Assembly: GCF_031599675.1 (NCBI RefSeq)
Contig: NZ_CP134223.1
Coordinates: forward strand, 4,340,001 to 4,404,000
Reading direction: 5' to 3'
Source of the DNA: Paenibacillus pedocola
Lineage (GTDB): Bacteria > Bacillota > Bacilli > Paenibacillales > Paenibacillaceae
Length of the DNA: 64,000 nucleotides
The notes under the pieces are model-generated. The model saw nothing but the letters and a program-made list of their open reading frames with translations. It searched no databases and was not told where the DNA came from. The position numbers were made by a program, and so were the translations under genes. Every line of letters begins with the position of its first letter. The stretch's first letter is position 1. Below, in pieces: positions 32,698 to 40,661 of the stretch.

Positions 32698-33591
32698 TTA
32701 TTGCTCTGAAACATATTGGACTCTGATCTTGTCCTGGGTGACGCTCAGTTCCTTCATAACGAGATCAACAATGCCAACCGCCTCTTTCACATCCAGCTTA
32801 TCGCTCTGCACAACCACTGTGTAGCTCTCGCCTGTTTCTTCTTTGACGATGGCTTCACCGTATTTTTGCTGTAATTTGGTTTCAATATCGTTGATTTTCG
32901 ATTCTTTTTCTTCGAGCTTGCTGAGCTGCTCCTGGGCAACCGCGTTTTCGGCAGGCGTCTTCTCCATGTCATTGATCTGAGCAATCAGGTCATTGTAGTT
33001 CTTAAGATTCTGCTGCTCGCGTTCAAAAAGATAATTGTTGAACAAGCTGCTTGCGGAGGAGCTTTGGGCGGCAACCTCTTTCAGAATTTCATCATCGCCC
33101 TTAGCCGGTGTGTTGCCGGTTGAAGCACTCGCGGTGTCTTTATCTGCTGCAGCATCCGAATCTGCTGCGGCCGTCTTATCTGAATCCCCGCTTGTTGCAG
33201 CAACAGGTTTATCTTTAGTAGTCTCAGCGGCTTTGGTGTCCTCTGAAGCTGTAGTCGCTTTGCTGTCTTCTGTAATAGCAGCAGGGTCTGTAACAGCTGC
33301 CGGATCTGTAACAGCTGCTGTGCTGCTGTCATCGCCTGCTGTTGCATCCTTTGAATCAGCATCAGCTGCAAGCGCACCCTGTGTATCCACTTCATTGACA
33401 ACCAGGCCGTTATCAAGCACCGTGGAGTCCGTTCCGCCTGTTCCGTTATCCGCGCTGTCTACCTGGATAGTTCCCGCCGTTTCCTTGGGGATAGAAGCAC
33501 CTGTGTCTTCCGTAAATAAATAGTATGCCGAGAGCACCACCATCAAGCTAAGCATGGAAACCAACCAAATTGTTTGTCTTTTGCCCTTCAT
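32698..33591 (-). CDS. spoIIIAH: Stage III sporulation protein AH
   Basis: A mother-cell protein whose extracytoplasmic domain docks with forespore SpoIIQ to build the feeding channel. Of 297 residues, 1-27 are a signal anchor (IWLVSMLSLMVVLSAYYLF) and the C-terminal ~120 are the conserved ring-building domain (FNNYLFEREQQNLKNYNDLI ... VVVQSDKLDVKEA). In between is a ~120-residue Ala/Asp/Thr/Ser-rich linker with repeats such as VTDPAAVTDPAA. It makes the protein about 80 residues longer than in B. subtilis. It is the last gene of spoIIIA. Confidence 0.95.
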   Translation of the reverse strand: MKGKRQTIWLVSMLSLMVVLSAYYLFTEDTGASIPKETAGTIQVDSADNGTGGTDSTVLDNGLVVNEVDTQGALAADADSKDATAGDDSSTAAVTDPAAVTDPAAITEDSKATTASEDTKAAETTKDKPVAATSGDSDKTAAADSDAAADKDTASASTGNTPAKGDDEILKEVAAQSSSASSLFNNYLFEREQQNLKNYNDLIAQINDMEKTPAENAVAQEQLSKLEEKESKINDIETKLQQKYGEAIVKEETGESYTVVVQSDKLDVKEAVGIVDLVMKELSVTQDKIRVQYVSEQ

Positions 33592-33617
33592 TCTTATTCC
33601 TCCTAAAAATTATTGAT

Positions 33618-33660
33618 AGCATTTACTTCTTAGTAATCGCTTCGCAAACTCTCTTCACAG
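33618..33660. repeat. Degenerate copy of the dispersed 66-bp-type repeat
   Basis: AGCATTTACTTCTTAGTAAT and GCTTCGCAAACT resemble the start of the 35-kb element (GCATCCGCTTCATGAATC, GCTTCGCAAACT). It lies between spoIIIAG and spoIIIAH. Confidence 0.45.
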
Positions 33661-33668
33661 CCTAGAAT

Positions 33669-34310
33669 CTATTCCTGCTTCCGCGGCACGACAGAGATGC
33701 GGTAGCTCGGCACATTCAGGCCTTTCTGGATCGCCTCTTCGATCAGTCCACGGACGACTTTATTCTCTGCGCCTTTGGCGACGACAAGGACGCCGCGCAC
33801 CTGTGGTTTGATCCGTTTGGTGATAATCGGGGTTTCGTCTCCCGACTGGCTGTAGGTGACAATCTCACCGTCTCTTGTGTATTGAGTCGTATGGCGTTTG
33901 CCGCCGCTGGCATCGGTCTCTTCACTCTGCTGCTGCGAATCATTCATATTCCGCTGCACCACGATTTCCTCTGTAGAATCTACCGTTACCATGATGTCCA
34001 CGGTTCCGACACCGACGATTTTCTCCAGAATTTCCTTGGTCCGCTCCTCCATCGCCTGTTCAATACCATCGAAAGAATTCGGAGAGCCCATATCCCCCTG
34101 CTGCAGGGTGGCCTGTGACGTTTCGCTGACCGGCGGCTCCCGCCCCGTGTTCTCACTGTCCAGCTTCTTCACATTCACGAAGGAATTGAACAGCATGATC
34201 GCCGCGCCCAGCAGTCCCAAAATGATCAGCCAGCGGAAGGTATGACTCCTTTTCGGACTGCCGGAGCCGCCGCCTGCCCATTGCTCCAGCTTCTTTAACC
34301 AATTGCCCAC
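33669..34310 (-). CDS. spoIIIAG: Stage III sporulation protein AG
   Basis: Forms a large ring in the mother-cell side of the channel. The 213-residue protein has a short cytoplasmic start, a membrane helix at about 26-43 (WLIILGLLGAAIMLFN), and a periplasm-side ring-building domain (VGTVDIMVTVDSTEEIVVQR; IKPQVRGVLVVAKGAENKVV). A polar insertion lies at about 120-150. The start is GTG 34310 behind GGGGGGATAG. Confidence 0.95.
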   Translation of the reverse strand: MGNWLKKLEQWAGGGSGSPKRSHTFRWLIILGLLGAAIMLFNSFVNVKKLDSENTGREPPVSETSQATLQQGDMGSPNSFDGIEQAMEERTKEILEKIVGVGTVDIMVTVDSTEEIVVQRNMNDSQQQSEETDASGGKRHTTQYTRDGEIVTYSQSGDETPIITKRIKPQVRGVLVVAKGAENKVVRGLIEEAIQKGLNVPSYRISVVPRKQE

Positions 34311-34343
34311 TTCTATCCCCCCTCGCAGGTTTCACATCGCTTT

Positions 34344-35132
34344 TCATGATTTCCCTGTATCCGCCCCGCTGCCTACTACCTGAATCAATTCACGCTCTAG
34401 ATTCCAGTTCGCTTCCAGCAGCTTGATGATTGCTTCTGTATCGTTGTTAGCCGCTTTTCCGGCAGTACCATCAGCACCAGCTAGGTCTGCCTGTGAAGCA
34501 GCTGCCTCAGCGGCTGAAATGCCTAAATCCGCATTTTCTCCGTCAATTTCCACCTGCACAGGAGCTACCGGCTCGATTTCAATCGGCTCTGTTCCTGCTG
34601 CGATATCTGTATCTCCACCCGTGCTGCCGCTCTGTGCCGGTCCCGCCGCTGCCGGCAGGGAGACTGTTACCGAAGAAATTACTGGAACCTCATCACCGCC
34701 TAGACCGGCGGAGGATTTGCCCATCCCCAGCTTCACTGTAACTGTGGCTCCCTTCACGCCTGTACTGCCCGCAATCTGCTCCCGCATCTGTCCGGCCACT
34801 TCCTCTGCGGCCAGCTGGAGGCTCTGCTCCTTGGCTCCGGCTGCCAGCCTCCGCCCGTCCGCCAAAATTTTCTCCAGCGAACCTGCCCCTTTTCCCGCAC
34901 CGGATAGAAGCCCGCCACCCTGCTCCTGCTGGACAATGGCGACGCTCAGCTCTTTCGCGGCATCCCCTTTCAGCAGGGAGACAATCGGGCTCAGCATCGT
35001 CAGCAGGACCAGCAGGCTGAGCACCAGCCTGGCGTAACGCTCCATCGACTTGCTTGGAAGCAGCATTTCCACAAAGGCAGCCATCAGAACCACCAGAATG
35101 AGCTCCCGCAGCCACCCGCCTAACCAGGTCAT
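34344..35132 (-). CDS. spoIIIAF: Stage III sporulation protein AF
   Basis: 262 residues: two N-terminal membrane helices (LILVVLMAAFVEMLLPS, YARLVLSLLVLLTMLSPIVS) followed by a ring-building-like domain (MREQIAGSTGVKGATVTVKL). A long Ala/Gly/Asp-rich tail makes it about 55 residues longer than the B. subtilis protein. The C-terminus (LEANWNLERELIQVVG) is probably the conserved interaction segment. It is separated from spoIIIAE by a repeat-filled 162-bp gap, an unusual break in this operon. Confidence 0.93.
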   Translation of the reverse strand: MTWLGGWLRELILVVLMAAFVEMLLPSKSMERYARLVLSLLVLLTMLSPIVSLLKGDAAKELSVAIVQQEQGGGLLSGAGKGAGSLEKILADGRRLAAGAKEQSLQLAAEEVAGQMREQIAGSTGVKGATVTVKLGMGKSSAGLGGDEVPVISSVTVSLPAAAGPAQSGSTGGDTDIAAGTEPIEIEPVAPVQVEIDGENADLGISAAEAAASQADLAGADGTAGKAANNDTEAIIKLLEANWNLERELIQVVGSGADTGKS

Positions 35133-35145
35133 TGAGTACCTCCTA

Positions 35146-35290
35146 AAAGTTTGTGAGCATCCGCTTCATGAATCCTGCTTCGCAAACTGGCACCGGAAGC
35201 ATCTGCTTAAGTTTTGTTGAGATTCCTTCTTCGAACTACTTCGTACAAAACTCACTTCGAAAGCATCTGCTTAGTTTGTGAGCATCCGGC
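35146..35290. repeat. Dispersed repeat element inside the spoIIIA operon
   Basis: It contains ACTTCGTACAAAAC, TCACTTCGAAAGCATCTGCTTA-type and GTTTGTGAGCATCCG blocks. The 36-bp block at 35238-35273 matches 2641-2676 with only two differences. It fills the gap between spoIIIAE and spoIIIAF. Confidence 0.8.
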
Positions 35291-35294
35291 TTCT

Positions 35295-36524
35295 TTACCT
35301 CATCATGACGGTGACATTGCCGGCGGTCAGCATGATTGTGACAGCCAGGAAGAACATCAGGGAGACCGCAGCCAGCGCCGCGAATACATAGATCATGCTT
35401 TTGCCGATGGTCTGCAGGCAGGATACGATCGGTGTATCACCCAGCGGCTGCATGACAGCGGCGGCTACATTGTAGATCAGCGCCAGAACCAATATTTTGA
35501 TTGCCGGAAATGCGCAAAGGAACAGGATAATAATGACGCCTGAGAGCCCGATTGCATTTTTCACAAGCAGTGAAGCCGAGATCACCGTGTCCGTGGCGTC
35601 CGCGAACATTTTGCCGATGACCGGCACGAAATTACCTGTAATGTACTTGGCGGCCCGTATCGTTACACCGTCAGTCACCGAACTTGTGATGCCTCTGACC
35701 GAGATCACTCCGAGAAATACCGTCAGCAGCACGCCCAGCAGTCCGGCACCGATATTGCGCAGCAGATTAGCGAGCTGGGTCAGCTTGTATTTGTCCGACA
35801 TGGCGCTCACCAGGTGCAGTACCGCCGAGAAAAACAGCAGTGGAAACACAATGGTGTGGATGAGCGTGCCTACGGTATGAATCATGAATACAATCAGCGG
35901 ATGGGTGACCGACACGGTCACGATATTGCCCATGGACGCCAGCAGTGCGAACAGCAGCGGGATCATGGCCATCATGAAGTCGATCATCCGGTCAATCGCA
36001 TCCTTTGCATACCCGATGGCGATATTGAAGCTGTTAACGGCGATGACGAGCACTACCATATAACAGAGCATATAGGCGATTTTACTGACGGATTTCCGTT
36101 CAAAAGCGGTCTGCAGCGTCTCCAGAATCATGCTCAGCACGCTGACCATCACGATCGTGACCAGCAGCTTGCCGTTATACAGCACTTCATGCCACATGAA
36201 CCGGGTGAGCCCAGACAGGACACTTTTGAAGCTCAGCCCGTCCTCACCAGGAAGCAGCATATCCATCAGCGACGGCGTTTTACCGTCCGGAAAAAATCCC
36301 CCGTATTCCTTCATCAGCTGATCCCAGTATGATTCAACCCCGTCCATCGGCAGGTTCTCCACCTGACCCTTGACCCATCCGTCAACGGGTGAGGACGAAC
36401 CACCTGAAGCTTGCGGAGCACTGGTGGCCCAGGCGGTGTCCGCATACCAGAGAAACAGCAGGCAGGGCAGGAGGAGCAGCAGCATTTTTAATTTCGGAGG
36501 CCGGAACACACTGCGCTCACACAT
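35295..36524 (-). CDS. spoIIIAE: Stage III sporulation protein AE
   Basis: A 409-residue polytopic membrane protein of the feeding apparatus. It has a signal peptide (LLLLLPCLLFLWYADTAWA), an extracytoplasmic N-terminal region with MDGVESYWDQLMKEYGGFFP, then about eight membrane helices from residue 110 on. Conserved segments such as FVPVIGKMFADATDTVISAS and GLSGVIIILFLC are present. It begins 47 bp after spoIIIAD. Confidence 0.95.
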   Translation of the reverse strand: MCERSVFRPPKLKMLLLLLPCLLFLWYADTAWATSAPQASGGSSSPVDGWVKGQVENLPMDGVESYWDQLMKEYGGFFPDGKTPSLMDMLLPGEDGLSFKSVLSGLTRFMWHEVLYNGKLLVTIVMVSVLSMILETLQTAFERKSVSKIAYMLCYMVVLVIAVNSFNIAIGYAKDAIDRMIDFMMAMIPLLFALLASMGNIVTVSVTHPLIVFMIHTVGTLIHTIVFPLLFFSAVLHLVSAMSDKYKLTQLANLLRNIGAGLLGVLLTVFLGVISVRGITSSVTDGVTIRAAKYITGNFVPVIGKMFADATDTVISASLLVKNAIGLSGVIIILFLCAFPAIKILVLALIYNVAAAVMQPLGDTPIVSCLQTIGKSMIYVFAALAAVSLMFFLAVTIMLTAGNVTVMMR

Positions 36525-36571
36525 GGGCTTACCACCGCCTTTCTCTGGTTTATTCTGGGCTTCAGCACGGT

Positions 36572-36961
36572 TCAGGCGGGCAGGAGCTTCATTACCGATT
36601 CGATAATAATGCTGATGATCGGCACCGCCAGTACCATGATCAGGACCTTGCCGGCCAGCTCAATTTTGGAGGCGATCGATTCCTGCCCGGCATCACGCAC
36701 AATCTGCGCCCCGAACTCCGCGATATAGGAAATTCCGATAATTTTGAACACGGTTTTGATGTAGATCATTTCCATTCCCGAGGACTCCGCCACCCGCTCC
36801 AGCGTCCCCAGAATCGTGCCGATCTTGCCGATCAGGAACAGGAAAATCAGTATGCCTGCCGCCGTAGTCAGCAGAAAGGCGAACATCGGCTTTTGTTCCT
36901 TCAGCACAAGGATCAGCACCGTCGACAAGAGTCCTATTCCCACTACTTGAATAATTTCCAT
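36572..36961 (-). CDS. spoIIIAD: Stage III sporulation protein AD
   Basis: 129 residues with four predicted membrane helices: IIQVVGIGLLSTVLILVL, MFAFLLTTAAGILIFLFLIG, a KTVFKIIGISYIAEFGAQIV segment, and LIMVLAVPIISIIIESVMKL. It is a channel component of the same type as SpoIIIAC. The gene starts 9 bp after the spoIIIAC stop. Confidence 0.95.
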   Translation of the reverse strand: MEIIQVVGIGLLSTVLILVLKEQKPMFAFLLTTAAGILIFLFLIGKIGTILGTLERVAESSGMEMIYIKTVFKIIGISYIAEFGAQIVRDAGQESIASKIELAGKVLIMVLAVPIISIIIESVMKLLPA

Positions 36962-36970
36962 ATCGCCTGC

Positions 36971-37174
36971 CTATTGAAAAAGAAAAATCGTTTTAATTTC
37001 CTGAAGCAGTCCGTCCAGCATGCGGATCACCATAAACAGCACGATGATAAATCCGACAATGGTCACCCAGTGGGCGATATCCTCTTTCCCCATCTGCTTA
37101 AGCACCGTGTGAATCATGGCGATGATGATGCCGATGCCGGCGATTTGAAAGATCGCGTTGACTTCAATATTCAT
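36971..37174 (-). CDS. spoIIIAC: Stage III sporulation protein AC
   Basis: 67 residues, two membrane helices (FQIAGIGIIIAMIHTVLKQM; WVTIVGFIIVLFMVIRML) and the C-terminal IFLFQ end. It is close to B. subtilis SpoIIIAC. The start was moved to MNIEVNAIF because AGGTG lies six bases before that ATG. Confidence 0.95.
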   Translation of the reverse strand: MNIEVNAIFQIAGIGIIIAMIHTVLKQMGKEDIAHWVTIVGFIIVLFMVIRMLDGLLQEIKTIFLFQ

Positions 37175-37187
37175 TCCTGGCACCTCG

Positions 37188-37706
37188 CTAAAAGATCAAA
37201 ATGACGATCAATGCTCCAAGCAGCAGACCCAGGCTTTTGCTCATTTTTTCATATTTGCCCTGATCTTCTCTGGCTACTGTCTCCTCCTGCTTCAATTGCT
37301 GCAGAGCCAGCGCAATATGCGTGCTCTGATTCGATCTGTCGCTTGTGCCCAGGGTGCAGCTCAGCTGCCGGATAATTTCCTTCTCCGTCCCCTTCAGGGC
37401 GGCGGATTTGAAGTGAAGCTCCATCGCCCGCTGAATGGCCTCCTCGGCACTGCGGTTCTGCGGCGGGCTCATCTCATCCGCCGCTGCGGTAAAAAAAGTC
37501 CGCAGCGGCTCTTTCGACTGCTGCCCGATTCGGTGCAGAGCCTCCGGCAGCGGGGTGTACCCGTACAGGATTTCGGTCTCCAGCCGCTGCAGGGCGGCGA
37601 TGAGGGCTCTGATGTTCCTTGGCCTGTCTGCATACTGGGCAGCCCGCTTGAACCCGGCCAGCGTGCCGGCCAGCACGATCAGCACAGCTCCGAGCAGCTT
37701 AAGCAT
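37188..37706 (-). CDS. spoIIIAB: Stage III sporulation protein AB
   Basis: 172 residues. The N-terminal membrane anchor MLKLLGAVLIVLAGTLAG is followed by RPRNIRALIAALQRLETEIL and YGYTPLPEAL, a GspF-like helical domain, and a C-terminal membrane segment LGLLLGALIVILIF. The start was set by similarity at MLKLLGAV, which overlaps the spoIIIAA end by 8 bp. A GTG 9 bp upstream is an alternative. Confidence 0.95.
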   Translation of the reverse strand: MLKLLGAVLIVLAGTLAGFKRAAQYADRPRNIRALIAALQRLETEILYGYTPLPEALHRIGQQSKEPLRTFFTAAADEMSPPQNRSAEEAIQRAMELHFKSAALKGTEKEIIRQLSCTLGTSDRSNQSTHIALALQQLKQEETVAREDQGKYEKMSKSLGLLLGALIVILIF

Positions 37707-38700
37707 GGCGCTCACCGCCCAGCCGCTCCTCCGGCGAGATCAGCAGCAGCGCCCGCTTCTGCCCGTCCAGAATGCGGAAGGTAAGTCCCGCCTCTGTGCG
37801 GTGCAGAATGACGTACCGCTCGAACATCCGGTGCTCCAATAGTCCGCCAAGGCCGGGACGGCGGGCCAGCTCGGCCACTTCCTTGCCGTGTGCCGAGGCC
37901 ACCACCGAGATGCCGGCATGCAGCGCTTCAGTGACGGCTTCGGCATCCTCCAGCCGCCCGATCTCATCGGCAATCAGCACATCCGGCGAGAGGGAGCGGA
38001 TCATCATCATCATGCCTTCCGCTTTGGGACAGCCGTCGAGGATGTCTGTACGCGGCCCGACGTCAAAGGCGGGGATGCCGCGGCGGCTGCCGGCGATCTC
38101 CGAACGCTCATCGACGATGCCGACCTTCAGGCCCGCCCGGCTGCCCTCACGGCCTTCCCGGCTCCCCGCCGAGATCTGCCTGGCAAGGTCCCGGAGCAGC
38201 GTAGTCTTGCCGTGCTGCGGCGGTGAGAGGATCAGCGTATGCATGATCCGCTGCCGTCCCCGCTCCAGCAAGTACGGCAGCACGCTGTCGGCGATGCCCG
38301 GAATCTCGCGGGCAATCCGGACATTGAATCCGGTGATGTCCCGCAGATGCTCCACACCGCCGCCGCTAAGCACTGTCCGGCCTGAAAGGCCGATCCGGTG
38401 CCCTCCCGGAATGGTGATGAAGCCCTTGCGCAGCTCTTCTTCCATCGTATACAGTGAATGATTGCTGATCAGGTCGAGCAGCCGGTGCGTGTCCTCACGG
38501 CTTGGCTTGTACGCTTCGCCAGGATTTTGCGTCAGGCTGCCGCTCCCGGTAAGGAAATGATAGTGGCCGGAATAGTTGATCTCCAGCGGACGCCCTTCAC
38601 GCACCCTGATTTCTTCTACTTTCGCGAGCAGCGGGAGCGGGAGTCCGTTCAGCAGCACCCTTACTTTTTCAGGAAACAATAAAAGCCAGTCATTTGCCAT
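37699..38700 (-). CDS. spoIIIAA: Stage III sporulation protein AA, secretion-type ATPase
   Basis: The 333-residue ATPase that powers the mother-cell-to-forespore channel. It has the GspE/PilT-like layout: GHRIGLSGRTVL, an INVRIAREIPG-type segment (FNVRIAREIPGIAD), Walker A SPPQHGKTTLLRDLA, VGIVDERSEIAGS, and the Walker B-like PDVLIADEIGRLEDA. The start was set at MANDWLL with GGGGG 8 bases upstream. It heads the eight-gene operon behind a sigma-E-like promoter. Confidence 0.96.
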   Translation of the reverse strand: MANDWLLLFPEKVRVLLNGLPLPLLAKVEEIRVREGRPLEINYSGHYHFLTGSGSLTQNPGEAYKPSREDTHRLLDLISNHSLYTMEEELRKGFITIPGGHRIGLSGRTVLSGGGVEHLRDITGFNVRIAREIPGIADSVLPYLLERGRQRIMHTLILSPPQHGKTTLLRDLARQISAGSREGREGSRAGLKVGIVDERSEIAGSRRGIPAFDVGPRTDILDGCPKAEGMMMMIRSLSPDVLIADEIGRLEDAEAVTEALHAGISVVASAHGKEVAELARRPGLGGLLEHRMFERYVILHRTEAGLTFRILDGQKRALLLISPEERLGGERHA

Positions 38701-38745
38701 ACAGAGTACCCCCAAGTTGTCCTCTACTTTTATAGCTTTATTCCA

Positions 38746-38774
38746 TATTTATGCTTGTACCTGTGCTTTATGAC
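38746..38774 (-). promoter_or_regulatory. Sigma-E-type promoter of the spoIIIA operon
   Basis: On the minus strand GTCATAAA (38767-38774) and CATAAATA (38746-38753) are 13 bp apart. This resembles the mother-cell sigma-E pattern (GTCATATT / CATACAAT), as expected for this operon. Confidence 0.62.
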
Positions 38775-38783
38775 TATCATCTA

Positions 38784-39047
38784 TCATTTTTTCAAAATAC
38801 CGATTAAGAGAAAGGCTACTCCGCAGCCAATCCAGCCCAGCTTGCCCCATGACAGCTCCTGAGCCATCCCTGAAAGGCCGACAGCCGTCGTCAGAATCAG
38901 TATGGTCGGTCCAACCAGGGCCAGCCCGGAATTGACCGCCAGCGCCTTATCTACCTGATTCAGCTTCAGCATGATTAGGGCAGCCGTTATTTCCACACTG
39001 CCGGAGAGCAGCCTAAGCACCGCCATCCAGCTTACATACTTGTCCAA
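38784..39047 (-). CDS. yqhV: YqhV family membrane protein (DUF2619)
   Basis: 87 residues with three membrane helices. The N-terminal pattern MAVLRLLSGSVEITAALIML is followed by VDKALAVNSGLALVGPTILI and GWIGCGVAFLLIGILKK, closely like B. subtilis YqhV. YqhV also precedes spoIIIAA there. The start is TTG 39047 behind AAGGAGTGG. The function is unknown. Confidence 0.88.
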   Translation of the reverse strand: MDKYVSWMAVLRLLSGSVEITAALIMLKLNQVDKALAVNSGLALVGPTILILTTAVGLSGMAQELSWGKLGWIGCGVAFLLIGILKK

Positions 39048-39377
39048 TCCGCTCCACTCCTTTTTCCAAATCTATTGCTAGAACTATTCTTTAGCTGTTT
39101 TAAAACAAGCTGTATTCCATGGATATGCGGAAGCATCCCACTTTAGACAGACAACCGAAAATCGGCAGGGCAGGGAAGCGGAATGTGAAAGAAATCATAG
39201 TGAAAGTAATCATAAAAAAATATCATCAGTGTGATAAAATAAATTTGTTATTTAGAGTTAAGCCTAATTGAAAATAGAAGTGCATGCGGTTGGTTAGACT
39301 AAGACATCCTTATATTTTCAGCATCAGGGCTTTCCTGCATCTGATTAAAGACAACTTAAAAGAGGGGATTTTTTATC
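39048..39377. other. 330-bp spacer between divergent yqhV and yitT
   Basis: It is AT-rich, with an imperfect palindrome AGCTGTTTTAAAACAAGCT at 39092-39110. Promoters for both genes must lie here, but no -35/-10 pair was convincing. No small gene with a ribosome site was found. Confidence 0.5.
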
Positions 39378-40244
39378 ATGCAAGTTCGTAATCTCGTAGT
39401 ACCGCTCGTATCAAGCACTGTGGCTAAGCAGGTAAAAGATGTAGCTATCATTATTTTTTCAGCCTTTCTGGTTGCGAGCGGGCTCCGGCTGTTCCTTATT
39501 CCGCATCAGCTGCTAAGCGGCGGGGTGGCGGGGACGGCTTCCATCATCGGCTATCTGACAAATCCGAAATATATCTCACTGTATTATTTTGCAATTAATC
39601 TTCCAATTCTGATCTGGGGCTTTGTGGCCGTAGGTAAAAAATATATTTGTCTGAGCATGCTGTCAGTCGTGTCCACCACCTGGTTCCTGACTGTAATTCC
39701 GGTGATTAAGCTGACCAAGGATCCGATTCTGGCAAGTATTTTTGGCGGAGTGATCATTGCCGGCGGGGTAGGGTTTTCGCTTCGTGCGGGAGGATCTTCC
39801 GGAGGATTTGATATTTTAGGCTCAATTATTACCCGCAAACGCGATATTCCAATGGGGACTGTGCTGTTTGTAATGGACGGTCTGGTTATTCTGAGCCTCG
39901 GCTTCTTCAAGAGCTGGGACTCCGCCCTGTATGCGATGCTCTGTATCTTCGTCAAAAGCAGAGTTGTGGATATGATTCATATCCGCCATATTAAATTGAC
40001 CTGCTTCATTGTAACGAAGGAACGGGAAAAAATGCTGGACCGCCTGACCCTGCTTCCGCACGGCGTCACCGTTGTCAATGCGGAGGGCGGATACAGCCAT
40101 GAGGGCAACACGATGCTGATGACGGTCACGACACGCTATGAGCTGGCTGAGCTGCGGAAGACGATTCTGGAGACGGATCCCAAATCCTTTGTCAACGTGC
40201 TGGAGACGGTGGAGATCGTAGGCAGATTCAGACGGCTGGGTTAG
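39378..40244 (+). CDS. YitT/YpjC family membrane protein
   Basis: 288 residues. The N-terminal DUF161 membrane part has five or six helices (IIIFSAFLVASGLRLFLIPH, LLSGGVAGTASIIGYL, GGVGFSLRAGGSSGGFDILG). The C-terminal soluble DUF2179 domain contains TCFIVTKEREKMLDRL and GVTVVNAEGGYSHEGNTMLM. Several paralogues per genome are usual. A transport role is suspected but unproven. GAGGGG precedes the ATG. It is convergent with lysC. Confidence 0.9.
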   Translation: MQVRNLVVPLVSSTVAKQVKDVAIIIFSAFLVASGLRLFLIPHQLLSGGVAGTASIIGYLTNPKYISLYYFAINLPILIWGFVAVGKKYICLSMLSVVSTTWFLTVIPVIKLTKDPILASIFGGVIIAGGVGFSLRAGGSSGGFDILGSIITRKRDIPMGTVLFVMDGLVILSLGFFKSWDSALYAMLCIFVKSRVVDMIHIRHIKLTCFIVTKEREKMLDRLTLLPHGVTVVNAEGGYSHEGNTMLMTVTTRYELAELRKTILETDPKSFVNVLETVEIVGRFRRLG

Positions 40245-40296
40245 CTGGAATTGAAAAAGCGCGCTCCCGGGCTCTATGCCCCGAAACACTACGCTG

Positions 40297-40550
40297 AAAT
40301 CAACGGGACTTTTCCCACTATTTCCAGCTAGTTGCCCGTTTCCGCTGGAATCAAAGGGACTTTTCCCACTATTTCCGGCTAATTGCCCGTTTCCACTGAA
40401 ATCAACGGGACTTTTCCCGCTATTTCCGGCTAATTGCCCGTTTCCGCTGCAATCAAAGGGACTTTTCCCACTATTTCCGGCTAATTGCCCGTTTCCGCTG
40501 AAATCAACGGGACTTTTCCTGCTATTTCCAGCTAGTTGCCCGTTTCCGCC
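40297..40550. repeat. Five tandem 51-bp repeats
   Basis: Units start at 40297, 40348, 40399, 40450 and 40501. Each reads about AATCAACGGGACTTTTCCC, then ACTATTTCCGGCTAATTGCC, then CGTTTCCGCTG. Units 1, 3 and 5 have ATCAACGG; units 2 and 4 have ATCAAAGG, so the array looks like a 102-bp dimer copied. 51 is a multiple of three, so every frame stays open, but no ribosome site supports a gene. It lies between convergent yitT and lysC. Confidence 0.9.
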
Positions 40551-40593
40551 TTCCCGCCTGCTTTCCGCAAATGCATAGATATTTCCTATACAG

Positions 40594-40646
40594 CAAAAAA
40601 AGGATGTCCCTCCAGCCCTACGGCTGAAGAAACATCCTTTTTTTTT
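40594..40646. terminator. Bidirectional terminator between yitT and lysC
   Basis: AAAAAAAGGATGT pairs with ACATCCTTTTTTT, and inside it CAGCC pairs with GGCTG. T runs lie on both strands. Confidence 0.88.
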
Positions 40647-40661
40647 CATATAAGCAGCGGC

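Noticed and set aside
40297..40550. Possible CRISPR array
   Set aside because: Units are directly adjacent with no unique spacers between repeats, and no cas genes are near.
40276..40578. Open frame encoding 17-residue repeats (LFPLFPANCPFPL type)
   Set aside because: It exists because the 51-bp DNA repeat is a multiple of three. No ribosome site or plausible start context, and the other strand is open as well.
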